From positions 218,569,234 through 218,633,233 of the forward strand of contig OY757010.1 in the NCBI GenBank assembly GCA_963580285.1: 64,000 bases of DNA. The letters are read 5' to 3'. Position 1 is the stretch's first letter; each line of letters opens with the position of its first letter. The notes below the pieces were generated by a model. The model saw nothing but the letters and a program-made list of their open reading frames with translations. It was not told the DNA's origin and searched no databases. Both the position numbers and the translations under genes were made by a program. Shown piece by piece: positions 10,472-20,049 of the stretch. This stretch comes from Lucinisca nassula. Taxonomy: Eukaryota; Mollusca; Bivalvia; Lucinida; Lucinidae.

Positions 10472-10875
10472 ATTTTATGACAGGCATTAGGGCGACATGG
10501 AAATTCGGATTTGCTAGAACCGCTACATTCCGATATACAAGATGGCCACCATGGTCTTAAAATTCTTCAACCTACGCCTCCTCCTGAACCAAAGATCGAA
10601 TGGAGCTGAAACATGATTGGAGGAATCGGGGCAACATGGATATTCACAATTGCTGAAATTATTCTGTTCTGTTCTCTAAGATGGCTTCCATGTTGGGCAT
10701 TTTGAGTTTCAAACCGCATCAAGTTGAACTGAATCGAAACTTGCCACTGCAGTTGAAAACGATAGCTATGGCCTGCTAACCTATACACTTCCACTCTGCA
10801 TCAACATCATCATTTCCTGAATCCTAAATCAGTCAAAGCTTTTCAGAAACTTAATCAGAAGCATCAGGATTATTT

Positions 10876-11111
10876 GAGCCCCGCCAAGCGAATTTGTGTC
10901 TTCGCGCATTCCGTCATGACAAATTTTAACTGCACATGCCCAGCCATTCAGAGGGGCCAGGGATATGGCTTTCTGTCTGAAGGTTCCTCTTGATTCACTG
11001 CTTGTATGAGCGAGCAGCGAAGGTTCTGGCGAGACAGCGCGGATGCGCAGGCTCGCCTGAACCTTCGCTGCTCGCATAGGCGATAAGTACCAAAATCGCT
11101 TGACGGGGCCC
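10876..11111 (-). mobile_element. 236-bp GGGCCCCG MITE, copy 2
   Basis: Inverted relative to copy 1, with 404 bases between them. The pair forms a long inverted repeat. Both copies are preceded by TATTT on the plus strand. Confidence 0.85.
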
Positions 11112-11311
11112 AACTGAACGTGCCGATTCAGAATTGCTAAAGGCAGTGTGATCTGATAGACTAAATGGCTACCAAGACGCAATGTAATATATGATCAGCC
11201 TCATCAATGTGAGCGATTGTGGCCCGCGTGGGCCTCTAGTTCTGTTCTGCAGGATACTGGAACAGAAATCTCCCTTCCCGGGTTCCGTAGAATCGATCAG
11301 TACCTGAGTTA

Positions 11312-11591
11312 CATTACAAAAACACACCCGTGCGTCATAGTGCATTTTTTTCACATATAAAAATGGCTACTTTTCTGATAAAAATTCGTAATGTTTTTCT
11401 TATTTTTAACGCAAACATAGGTTGTGGGTATCCGTTAGAACCGCCTCGTTGAGGCGGTTCTAACGAATACCCACAAGCTATGTCTTGAAGTAAAAATAAG
11501 AAAAATAATGTTTACCCCCGTAAACCACAGTTTTCTCTATACAAAGTGGGGTGTAAGGGGGTGTTCATTTCACGGACTTGTTCACGTGATG
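11312..11591 (+). mobile_element. Type B hairpin MITE
   Basis: Begins CATTACAAAAACACACCCGT and ends CGGACTTGTTCACGTGATG. The centre CGTTAGAACCGCCTC-GTT-GAGGCGGTTCTAACG is a near-perfect hairpin with further complementary arms (CTTATTTTTAACGC / GAAGTAAAAATAAG). It contains the intact sequence CTTATTTTTAACGCAAACATAGG, which serves as the empty site for the TTAA MITE in the neighbouring copy. Confidence 0.82.
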
Positions 11592-11745
11592 TGTTGCTAT
11601 GTCCTCGTTACTAAAATAGCGTTTATATAAAATCCCAGTTTTTAGTCGTGCTATTGTTGTTCCTTTGACGTCAAAGTGCTATTTTAAAAGGAAAGGTTAT
11701 CTGTAGAGTATGGACTGGGCTCGTGTACTGGGACATAGACTGTTT

Positions 11746-11801
11746 TGATCCAGATCAAACACCACAGAACACGCCGTTTGATCAAGTTCTACATTGTTTG
11801 C
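11746..11801. repeat. PAL palindrome, solo copy 2
   Basis: GATCCAGATCAAAC...GTTTGATCAAGTTCTACATTGTTTGC, a diverged member of the ~60-bp palindrome family. Confidence 0.6.
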
Positions 11802-11844
11802 TTAAAATGCTGCAATTTAAGCGTTGAACAAAACAGACCAAGTC

Positions 11845-12276
11845 TATTACGATAACACACCTTTTTTTCATACCTCCTTCAGATGAAAGCTTGTGATATT
11901 TTTTCTTATTAACCCTTCTCTTGCTGAATATTCATTTAAGCCACACCCATTTCTGTCTATCAACCAATCAAATTACTTGATGCAATTTATTGCTACAAAT
12001 TCATAAACTGAATGCCAAACAGTGTAGATCCTGATCAGATGGCTTCTGATCTGGATCTACACTGTTTCCAAAGATATGGGTTGTCGTGAACAGCATGGTA
12101 AGAGTTAATACTTCAAACATTTGTTGTGGATGCTCGTTAGAACTGCCTCATTGTGACGGTTCTGAGGAGTACCCACAACCTATATCTAGGAGCAGATATA
12201 AACAAATAATATACCCCGGTAAACCCCAGTTTTCTCTATATAAAATGAGGTTTAGAAGGGTGTTCATTTCATGATG
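11845..12276 (+). mobile_element. Type B hairpin MITE split by TTAA MITE
   Basis: Left half TATTACGATAACACACC...GATATTTTTTCTTATTAA ends at 11,912. The right half resumes at 12,105 with TTAATACTTCAAACATTTGT, then the hairpin (GTTAGAACTGCCTCATTGTGACGGTTCTGA) and the CATTTCATGATG end. The hairpin has lost perfect pairing. Confidence 0.82.
11909..12108 (+). mobile_element. TTAA MITE, copy 3 (nested)
   Basis: 200 bp between duplicated TTAA. Ends CCCTTCTCTTGCTG / CAGCATGGTAAGAG. It lies inside the type B hairpin element, whose undisturbed sequence is present at about 11,378-11,412. The internal palindrome is shortened (GATGGCTTCTGATC). Confidence 0.9.
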
Positions 12277-13485
12277 TTTCCCAGCCTACACTCAGAGCCA
12301 GTCAACCGACCGGGGTTGTCAGTAGCTGGGTTCCAATGGGCATTGTTCCATTCTTACAAAAGACATCTTTGTTGAAGACTGAATTGTACCTGAAGAATGA
12401 ACTGTATATGTAGACGTATAAAATGTCACAGGCTCACCAAACTCCTTTGAGCCAAGCTGATTGACTAGCTAAGTAATATTCTTCTATATTTATTGTTTCA
12501 CTTCTTTTTCCCTCTCTAATAAATGTCTGAGACAAGATTAAAGTCTAACAAGTTTTCGTATTTTATAGAAAAAACACAGGAAGATTGGTCATTGGTTATT
12601 ATGACATCAAGGTCTAGGAGCTAGACTACCAAGCTGAGAGATGATTCTAACGGGTGCGCACAGCACAAACACTTTTCGTGAGAAAAAAAAAAAAAAACAG
12701 AGTTCATACCAAAGTTTCCCCCTAACTCTCTTCTGACTGTTTCATTAATTCGTCTCCCGAAATGATCATTAAAAACTTTGCACAACTAACGGATGTTTGT
12801 TGATCTCCGATATTGACAAACGTGAAAGTAGCAAGATCTCGTGCCAAAAATATGATTTATCGGAGTTTAAAATATATGGAAAAATAATTTTCCTGTCAAA
12901 ATCGGTCATTGCAATATCAGATATGATTTATGGTAAAGTGATTTCTCGATCAAACCATGATCTGCTGTCATCATTGCTTACAGAACTGTTTGAAAACAAC
13001 TACAACAAGAGCCAACAAAAATACTAGCAGTTAAACGAGAATAAATTGTTTTTCTGGAAAGATTCTGTCAGTCACAGACTTTTTAGCTAACCTGTACGAG
13101 ACTATTAAAATAGCACAAACCCTACGGTTGATTGAGTCCGGCAGGTACGAGGTATTAATCTAACTTTCAATTACCACTAGCCCCGTCTCCCGACCATGAT
13201 CTTGTTCCAGCTACCCTATCCGTCGAAATGCATTGCATTTTTTCCAATCCAACAGACCGTATATGTGGAAATCCACCCCCAACTCTCCGGCCGGGCGGTG
13301 GGGGTCATAAGTTGCTATCCATCTCATTAAAGCCTACTTCATCCAATTTGCAGTCACAAAGGGTGAACGACACTAGTGCAATGGTATTAAGGTGATTTTT
13401 CTTTGATATTTTTTTTTGTTCAGTTTTGTCAACGTTTAAGAGCAGTAAAGATTTCATTCTCAGCTACGTTTGGCACGGTTTTTTT
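12277..13485. other. Unassigned
   Basis: No recognised gene or element. A short A run lies at about 12,685-12,699. The small open frame at 12,797-13,027 has no recognisable domain or supporting signals. Confidence 0.5.
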
Positions 13486-13487
13486 TT

Positions 13488-13507
13488 CAAGGGGGGGGGG
13501 GGGGGGC
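13488..13507. repeat. Poly-G tract
   Basis: Run of about 16 G immediately after a T8/CAAG segment. Confidence 0.9.
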
Positions 13508-13695
13508 ACAATTTTAACCCCGGACTTTAAATCGAAATTTCGTCTCCGACGGACGAAAATCAAAATCCTTCATTAGAATTCACTCAATTCTTCACTGTTT
13601 TGCAATCCTGATAAGTAATTTCTCAGGTAAATATAACAGCCGTTTCCTTCACTAAGATTTTTTAGCCAACATGCGAACTCGAGCAAGGGAATGTT

Positions 13696-13750
13696 CAGCG
13701 CATTCCCTGGCGAGACTTCGCCAGGGAGAGACTTCGCCAGGGAATGCGCT
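13696..13750. repeat. Local hairpin, AGCGCATTCCCTGGCGA arms
   Basis: AGCGCATTCCCTGGCGA on the left pairs perfectly with TCGCCAGGGAATGCGCT on the right. The loop contains another partial copy (GACTTCGCCAGGGA), suggesting stepwise inverted duplication. Confidence 0.8.
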
Positions 13751-13759
13751 GTTTGCCTA

Positions 13760-14205
13760 TTCAATTAATGGGAAGGAAGGAAGTCAACTCGCACATGAAT
13801 GGTCTTGTATTGCTATCGTGCGCATTTGCTGTTTTATAATACGTTGACGGGCTTATATGTTTATAAATAGAAGCAAACAATCGGTTTTAAAGGAAGTTCT
13901 GAGATATGAAAAGTTTTGAGATTCTATCAGACATTTTATTTGTTTATTGTGGAGGCGTAATAAATCGTTTCTTGGAAGAATTTATCATCTTTAAATTGAA
14001 ATCTCCTATCTGTATCATTTATATTGACTGATAGATAGTCTTATTGTATCAAAGTATATCTGTAAATATCAGAATTGTCTTAATAATTCATCATTTCCAA
14101 GAAACGATTATCAGGAAACATCATCATTATTAAGATGCTCCTTACACAGATGATAAAAATCAAAGCACTGACAGCACTGGTAGGTTGATACTTAAATTCC
14201 AGTAT
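13760..14205. other. Unassigned
   Basis: Nothing recognised apart from the flank AAGCACTGACAGCACTGGTAG at ~14,163, which also precedes related sequence near 45,300 and 59,710 and may be the left part of a longer PAL-bearing repeat. Confidence 0.4.
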
Positions 14206-14210
14206 TTTAA

Positions 14211-14263
14211 GCAAACAGTTTACACCCTGATCAGACGGCGTTTGATCTCGGTCTACACGGTTA
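14211..14263. repeat. PAL palindrome, solo copy 3
   Basis: GCAAACAGTTTACACCCTGA...GATCTCGGTCTACACGGTT with a shortened centre (CAGACGGCGTTTG). Confidence 0.6.
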
Positions 14264-14434
14264 AACGAGCTCTGTCCCGATTTTACACAGCCAACCATTT
14301 TTCCTCAGCATTCGGACGTCACAAGGACAAAAATAACATGATAAATAGCCGTTTCCTAGATCAGCGATAGTCTCATGGATACCAGCGGGCAGGAAATTTC
14401 TGTAGTTCGTAAACTTCGGATCGATTAATGTCTG

Positions 14435-14725
14435 ATTGATTGGTTTTGGGTTCAACGACACGTCAACCCTTGTGCGTCATTTGTGCCGTCTCCCAGAGAA
14501 AGGGAGAAAAGGGATAGAAGAGATAGTAGAGGAGATGAAAGTGAGGGACATAGGAGAAAGAGGAAAATGAATGGAAGTGTAGAAACAGAAGAAATAACAA
14601 CAACCCCCCTCTACCTTTAACTGCTGCAAAGACAGCAGGCCTTGTCAAAATGTAAGCTGATATCAGATGGACACCGCGGTGATGCAAGATACACATCACC
14701 TTTGCCTCACCCAACCACCCCCGGG
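14435..14725 (-). mobile_element. SINE-X copy 1
   Basis: Read on the minus strand it begins GGTTGGGTGAGGCAAAGG, contains a pyrimidine-rich middle, a GGGAGACGGCAC box and ends in a TTGAACCCAAAACCAATCAATC tail. Further copies: 58,110-58,645 (split) and 62,450-62,745. No clear tRNA head was recognised, so SINE is inferred from the tail style and copy structure. Confidence 0.65.
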
Positions 14726-14946
14726 TCATTGTAGATGGGTTTGTTTCCTTCCAAATTTATGATAAATGCGATGATTTTGATTTTGAGATTGTAAAGTTTC
14801 CATTCTTGGATGGTGATGTTCCTCGTGGGGCATCCTGTGGCGTTTATATTTCGCAATTAATTCGATTTGCCAGAGTGTGTAGTCATGTAATTGACTTCAA
14901 CACTCGTAATATGGTTAAATGGTTAACAATCAGGGTTATCGGAATC

Positions 14947-15159
14947 TTAACCCTTCTCTTGCTGAATATTCATTTTAGCCACACCCATCTCTGACTTTGA
15001 ACCAATCAGATTACTTTATGTAATTTATTCCTGCAAATTCATAAACTGAAAGTCAAACAGTGTAGATCCTGATCAGATGGCTTCTTCAGAAGCCATTTGA
15101 TCTGGATCTACACTGTTTGCAAAGATAGGGGTTGTCGTGAACAGCAAGATAAGGGTTAA
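14947..15159 (+). mobile_element. TTAA MITE, copy 4 (nested)
   Basis: 213 bp between TTAA (14,947-14,950) and TTAA (15,156-15,159), inside the RT fragment. It is nearly identical in layout to copy 1, with the palindrome GCTTCTTCAGAAGCC intact. The homologous position in the copy at ~44,330 has ATCATAA without the element, a partial empty site. Confidence 0.9.
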
Positions 15160-15384
15160 ATACTTAGTTTTTAATAGACGTCTTTTCGATTTAGTTTCAA
15201 AATTCAATGTTATCCTTGAATCTCTTCTGGAACAAGGTCTATCGGAACCCGAATTTTTATGGTGACTTAGTATATAAATTCAGAAAATAATATACTTGCA
15301 ATGACTTCAGTACCAAATTTTGTAAAATCGTTCTTCGATCTAAAAAGATTGTGTACAACAAAAATTTTATACGGCATGGTTGAT

Positions 15385-15655
15385 AAACAGAAGGGAAGGC
15401 AATGATCAGGAATCGATATAATTAACCCACAGGGAAAGATACACAAACATGACATAACTAGACCCCAAATGGAAACATCAATAGCGGAAAGCCAAAAGGA
15501 CAGTTACTTTCCCACAAAATTGCCAATTGGCTATCTAAAACAAAAAAAATATAGGCAAGTCAAACCATAACAAAAATAAACCGCCACAGAAGAACCCCCT
15601 TGGAACGGTCAGTGAAACGAATTCAACTCTTGGTTAAATCGATTTTACGCGACCG
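15385..15655 (-). mobile_element. Retroelement 3' module, inverted and nested
   Basis: Reverse complement of the 3' end shared by all copies of the Penelope-like element: GCCTTCACTTCTATTT-type terminus on the left, then TGTATCGATTCCTGATCATT, GTAACTGTCCTTTTGGC and ATCGATTTAACC near its right limit. It interrupts R1. The host resumes at about 15,660 with sequence leading to CTTTAATTGCACACCGGTGG. Confidence 0.7.
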
Positions 15656-16400
15656 GAATGTTCACTCTTACTTCGGTCGCGATTTACTTTGCTTTTTTCT
15701 TTAATTGCACACCGGTGGGTCGGGCCTAAGACTCTGTGACGGTTCCAGCGTAAAGGCTTATTTAGAATTAAACTTTAATTTTATGTAATGTTGGTTGGTA
15801 CCTGGTGCTCTGGTGGGGCCCTTCGGTATCTAACTGTTGGTTTTCGTTTGCTCCAGCATTTCAGTGGTTTCCTGCGGTCGAGACTCTACCGCTGTTTCAT
15901 CTCTGAGGTTTTTGTGTTCTCGGAGATATTGTACCGATGAGTTAGAAAGCCTTCATGCGGACTGAACAAATTATTTGTCTAAATCGTGGCGGAAGTAAGG
16001 GCGAGGATTGCGACCGCGTCAGATCGATGGAAGCTCCTAAAGGCATTCCAAGGCGATTCTCCTGCCACGGTTTATTTTATTTTTATTTTTTTATTTTTGT
16101 TAAAGCTCGTATCGCTTAAATCTGTTTATTTTGGCTAGCCAATTGCCCATTTTGTGGGAAAGTAACTGTCCTTTTGGCTTTCCGCTATTGGTTCTAGTTT
16201 TTTCATGTTTTTGGTGTCTCTGATGGGAGGTGTAGGTTAATTGCACCGAAGCCTGGCCATTGCCTTCACTTCAATTTTATAGCCAGGTGACTGAATCATG
16301 AACATTCGCCTAAAGAGCACCTTTAAGTATCATTAAGTATCATTCTAGCAATTTGGTCGAGTATTTGTCAATCGACCCAATGTTAACACTACAACAGTTC

Positions 16401-16806
16401 GCCCCCGGCCATCGAGGCTTGGCGAAATAAAAGGGCTGCTTGGTGCTTCTGTGCAGAGCTGAAACTGACCACACATGAGTACCGCTAAACCGCTCAGAAG
16501 GACTAAGCCTATACAGGCAGAGTGGTGTGAGTCAGACCGTTCAATGAATATAATCCTTATGGTTTCATTGGGCGGCAGGGCTTGAGATGTCATTTCACTT
16601 CAATGCCGGGTAAAAGTCACACAAAATTGGAAGCAACGTCTTCAAAATGGCCTAAAGAGTATTGGCTGGTACATTAAACTTCAATTCAAACAAACAAAAT
16701 ACTACAACTGTACTTTCACTGCTATTGTCAATATGTGTTATCTCCAAAATAAGCTATATAGTGTTGACGGGGCCGTAAAACCACAATTCAAACAAACAAA
16801 ACAAAT
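16401..16806 (+). mobile_element. SINE-C copy with duplicated tail
   Basis: Family of ~290-bp elements beginning GCCCCCGCCCATCGGGGCTTG and ending GACGGGGCGTTAAACCTC-AAATCAAACAAACA. Conserved blocks are GGTTTCATTGGGCGGCAGGG, CTTGAGATGTCATTTCATC and GGAAGCAACGTCTCCAAAAT. This copy runs to about 16,700. A second tail (GTGTTGACGGGGCCGTAAAA..., 16,741-16,803) follows, so part of it is duplicated. No tRNA head recognised. Minus-strand frames starting MTSQALPPNET arise in several copies and are not genes. Confidence 0.75.
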
Positions 16807-17150
16807 TAAATTTAAGTTAAACCGTGCGCAATTGGAATGTTGTATGTACTGTTTAATAAACAGACCGTTATGAAAATAAAAGACATGTAAGTACCCGAAA
16901 GGACCTATTCAAAATATTGAAATCACTCGGACATACACACCAAAAAGGAAAGAAAGAGAACGGATACAAGCAAAAATATGTGGAATCAAAGTTTACACTG
17001 TTTGCATAAAGAACCTGAATTTAGAGCTTAACGAAACAGTCCAAGTACTAATGCATACACTCAAGGACAATCGACCTACCTGTGCCGTCAGTGCTTTAAT
17101 TTGTAAATTCAGAGTCTCTCATTGGTACAATCTGTGTCAAACAACATTAG
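16807..17150. other. Unassigned
   Basis: No recognised gene or element. Confidence 0.5.
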
Positions 17151-17164
17151 GTTAAAAATAATCC

Positions 17165-17535
17165 CGGTTTAGAGAAACGACCAGGAACTGACAAACTCTC
17201 CCCACAATATCACTAGGGAAAGAAGTCGAAACATGGAATGACGACAATAAACAAAACGGACAACAGGTAAATCCAGCCAGCAGCTCTTTCCAAAACAGGT
17301 GGTGACAATCCAAACCTAACTGAAAAGGAGCAATATTCATAATGGGGGATATAATCAGATTCGCCAACAAGACAAACATTAAAATTGGAAGGACAAACGT
17401 AACTAAAATAAACAACCAAAAAGGGGTAAGAATCAGAATCATCAACGTATAAACAACATACATGATTAGGGAAAGAATCAGAACCACCAACACAAAACAT
17501 GAAGGTACCACAGCAAAAGCACCGACTTGGGACGA
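17165..17535. repeat. Dispersed repeat D, copy 1 (uninterrupted)
   Basis: Shares CCCACAATATCACTAGGGAA, GAAGTCGAAACATG, CAGGTGGTGACAATCC, AAAAGGAGCAAT, AATGGGGGA and AAGCACCGACTTGG with 51,446-52,085. The interior has short quasi-repeats of GGGAAAGAATCAGAA. The minus-strand frames across it (17,152-17,511 and 17,213-17,689) show no known domain. The longer one reads into the adjacent MITE. Confidence 0.65.
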
Positions 17536-17619
17536 TCGACAGTTCCCAGTACGCGGACCCGAGCTGTGGTTTGGGAGAGCTATAACAAAAAGTTTCTGTC
17601 TTGTCTGCGTATCTGATAT

Positions 17620-17853
17620 GAGCTGCCAAGCGAATTTGTGTCTTCGAGCATTCCGTCATGACAACTTTTAACTGCGCATGCCCAGCCATTCAGAGGGGCC
17701 AGGGATATGGCTTTCTGTCTGAAGGTTCCTCTTGATTCACTGCTCGTATGAGCGAGCAGCGAAGGTTCTGGCGAGACTGCGCGGATGCGCAGGCTCGCCT
17801 GAACCTTCGCTGCTCGCATAGGCGATAAGTACCAAAATCGCTTGACGGGGCCC
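17620..17853 (-). mobile_element. 236-bp GGGCCCCG MITE, copy 3
   Basis: Left end slightly eroded (AGCTGCCAAGCGAATTTG), right end CGCTTGACGGGGCCC intact. It carries the same passenger open frame as copies 1, 2 and 5. Confidence 0.85.
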
Positions 17854-17859
17854 ATATAA

Positions 17860-18560
17860 TAAACTATTATTCCCTATGGGGTGGGGTCATGAGTAATGGG
17901 GCATTATACCAATTTGATCTCGGCTATCGCCTCACTTACTGTATACTGTCCTGGCCATTTATTCTCAATAAATATTCTATCCGTGTCGCAAATAATTCAT
18001 AAACTCGTTTTTTTTTTGTCTTGTCGTATGCTAATTCATCTGGTTGAAATTTTTAAATGCAAGCAGCTGATACAAGTCCAGATGACAAAAGTATTAATCA
18101 CTTTCAATAACTTTTATGACATAAAACAAATACTTGACAATTTTGTATGTTTTGTAAGGACTGATAAATAGCATGACATGCCCATGACAAACCATCTGTC
18201 AGATGTAAATGATGTGTGTTCCGAATGTGCAGTTTACGCTGATATACCTAGCGTTCCGCCTTCCATTAAACGGAGATAGTTAAGTAGCAAAACGCAGTGT
18301 CTGATACGGGTCTTTCTGTTTGCTAGAAAAAAGAAACATGGATCTTAGTAATTAGTATATGTAAAACTTACAATGAGTGCAATACCACTAATACTGAAAA
18401 TGGACTGGTTACAAGTTTCTATTTGTCATGAACGGATTGAAGTAATGTCTTGTGTGGTCCGGGTGTCAAGCTTAAGGAGAGTGCAAATGGTACAGGAGGG
18501 AACGTACAAGCGATACGTTACAGTTTTGTCTGAGAGGTCACTGTTATTGGGCCTAGTCAG
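17860..18560. other. Unassigned
   Basis: An open frame at 17,896-18,171 (91 codons) has no recognisable domain. No other feature. Confidence 0.45.
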
Positions 18561-18565
18561 AACTA

Positions 18566-19169
18566 CAGTGAAAGTTCTATAACTCGAACACGCATGGCTC
18601 ATTTACCTTGTCGAATTCGAACTCGATCTGGAATCCCAAGAGAATTCACCCAGTCCATATATTTGTATATTTTAGGGAGGTTCTCTTGATTTTATCTTTA
18701 AACGGTATGTTGTGCCTACTCATTAGAATCGCCCCATTAGACACAACATACCTTTGTTTCATAGAAGGTAGTCCACATTCTGCTTCATAACCTGGCACTA
18801 TCATTACGCAAGCACGCCTATACAAATACATTGCCACCTTTATCGCCGAAAAAAAATGAAAATTTTATGAAGAAAAATTGTGATATTTTTCTTATTTCTG
18901 CTCAAAATATAGATTGTTGGCACTCGTTAGAACCGCCTCATCGAGGCGGTTCTAACGAGTACCCATAATCTAAATTTTAGAGCAGAAATAAGAAAAATAT
19001 TGTAACCCCCGGAAACCCCAGTTTTACTATATAAAAGTGGGGTTCAAGGGGGTCAAAATTGTATAGGCGTGGTTTCGTGATGATGATAAAACCTCAATAG
19101 TTCGGACTACCCATTGCTCTAACAAATTTCCGTGGTCCCGAAAGTATTCGAGTTATCGAGGTTCGACTG
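18566..19169. mobile_element. TA-flanked CAGTGAA/TTCGACTG element
   Basis: Left end TA|CAGTGAAAGTTCTATAACTC, right end GAGTTATCGAGGTTCGACTG|TA. The inverted ends share CAGT(C)GAA..T..ATAACTCGAA. A TA duplication and CAGT termini fit a Tc1/mariner or pogo-type non-autonomous element. It contains a complete type A hairpin element (18,802-19,082) and a smaller hairpin (about 18,690-18,770: GGTATGTTGTGCCTACTCAT / AGACACAACATACC). Confidence 0.75.
18802..19082 (+). mobile_element. Type A hairpin MITE (nested)
   Basis: Begins CATTACGCAAGCACGCCTAT, ends TATAGGCGTGGTTTCGTGATG. The centre CTCGTTAGAACCGCCTCATC-GAGGCGGTTCTAACGAG is a perfect-stem hairpin flanked by complementary TCTTATTTCTGCTC / GAGCAGAAATAAGA. 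Flanks (CTAT / ATGA) show no target duplication. Confidence 0.85.
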
Positions 19170-19171
19170 TA

Positions 19172-19870
19172 TATAGTGTTCACACACTTTGGACTAAACC
19201 CCTATTTGCAAGAATGGGCGTATCCAATTCAAGGATGGAGATGGATTTGTCCACGTCAGAAACACAGGGGAGAAAGTGTTAGAGAACAAAAAAGAAATAC
19301 ATATAATCTGTTTTCTAATGACAACTAAATGCCTTCGTTACACTGAGCCAGACGGGTTATTAATTTTTGGAAGAGAATGCCTGTAACTCATGCAAGTAAT
19401 ATTTTGCTGATTGTCTAATGGGCTTTGCAAAGAATCTGCTGACAATATGTGCAATTCCGAAAATCCTGAGAAATGGCATGTGCAGCGGTTGGAAAACTCT
19501 CCGATCATCCGCTTTTCATCACAGAAGTATTTCTCTGTCGTTTGAATTGTAGATTTTTCATGCGAACTGCGCATGCGCAGATTAAACCCAGCGCATGCGC
19601 TGACTGTTTTCGATTGTCGCATAGGTAGATACCATTTTCATAGACGTGTCCTGTTCATTGAGCCGGTAATTTGTAAAGAGTCGTATGTTGGAGCATTGAT
19701 CATAATTTTGTAGTAATAAACTTTTGCACGAAACAATAGCCAGAAGTAATGAGCCGCGACATGCGAAAATGGTCTTTGAGGACGTGCTCTCAGTGGAGAC
19801 TCAAATCAGCCTGGGCACCCACTCAGTTAGAATGGAACATTCAAGGTCTGCAGGAAGAGGGTTTGTGGCA
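19172..19870. other. Unassigned
   Basis: Small GC words such as GCGCATGCGCAG and AGCGCATGCGCT near 19,570-19,605 form a short inverted pair. No gene recognised. Confidence 0.45.
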
Positions 19871-19879
19871 CAGTGCATT

Positions 19880-19960
19880 AATATAGCGCAAAGCGAAGAC
19901 TCAGATCAGACCGCGCGTATGCGCAGTCTAATCTGAGTCTTCGCTGGGCGCACATGCTCG
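19880..19960. repeat. GAAGACTCAGATCAG hairpin
   Basis: GCGAAGACTCAGATCAGACC / GTCTAATCTGAGTCTTCGC form a strong hairpin around GCGCGTATGCGC. It is the same hairpin theme as in the CCAGCGCATGAC elements and at the start of the 52.9-kb tandem array. Confidence 0.75.
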
Positions 19961-20049
19961 TAGAGCTCTTCTAACTCGGCGCGGCCCATTTGAAGATCCG
20001 TTTGACTAGTTGTCACAAACGATACTGGGATGCAAACGTTGAAGTCCCA

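Larger units (their letters stand above)
10105..11200. repeat. Diverged tandem repeat, ATCCAAGATGGC units
   Basis: At least three related units (about 10,107-10,200, 10,489-10,575 and 10,628-10,720) plus a weaker one at 11,118-11,178. Each reads roughly GGCGACATGGA-ATTCAGATTTGCTA...TTCTGTTCCGATATCCAAGATGGC. Similar sequence recurs at 26,620-26,700. Two inverted copies of the 236-bp MITE sit between units. Confidence 0.6.
14733..16262 (+). pseudogene. Penelope-like RT element fragment R1
   Basis: C-terminal part of a reverse-transcriptase polyprotein followed by its 3' untranslated end. Frames show DGFVSFQIYDKCDDFDFEIV (14,733 onward), then LDGDVPRG, GVYISQLIRFARVCSHV, and after an interruption LLEQGLSEPEF and VVYNKNFIR-type stretches, with frameshifts and stops. 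The same order of conserved blocks occurs in copies at 40,945-41,620 and 44,215-45,155. A TTAA MITE interrupts it at 14,947-15,159, and an inverted 3' module at 15,385-15,655. The function, if ever active, was reverse transcription for retrotransposition. This copy is dead and truncated at its 5' side. Confidence 0.8.

Noticed and set aside
10234..10560. ORFs starting Met-Gly-Pro-Val-Lys-Arg-Phe at four loci
   Set aside because: They are passenger frames of the 236-bp MITE, running through its inverted ends and hairpin. Conservation is at the level of the whole element.
18815..19070. CRISPR-like or regulated terminator hairpins (GTTAGAACCGCCTC...)
   Set aside because: The hairpins are parts of dispersed MITEs in eukaryotic DNA. 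They are not regularly spaced and have no spacer structure or cas genes.
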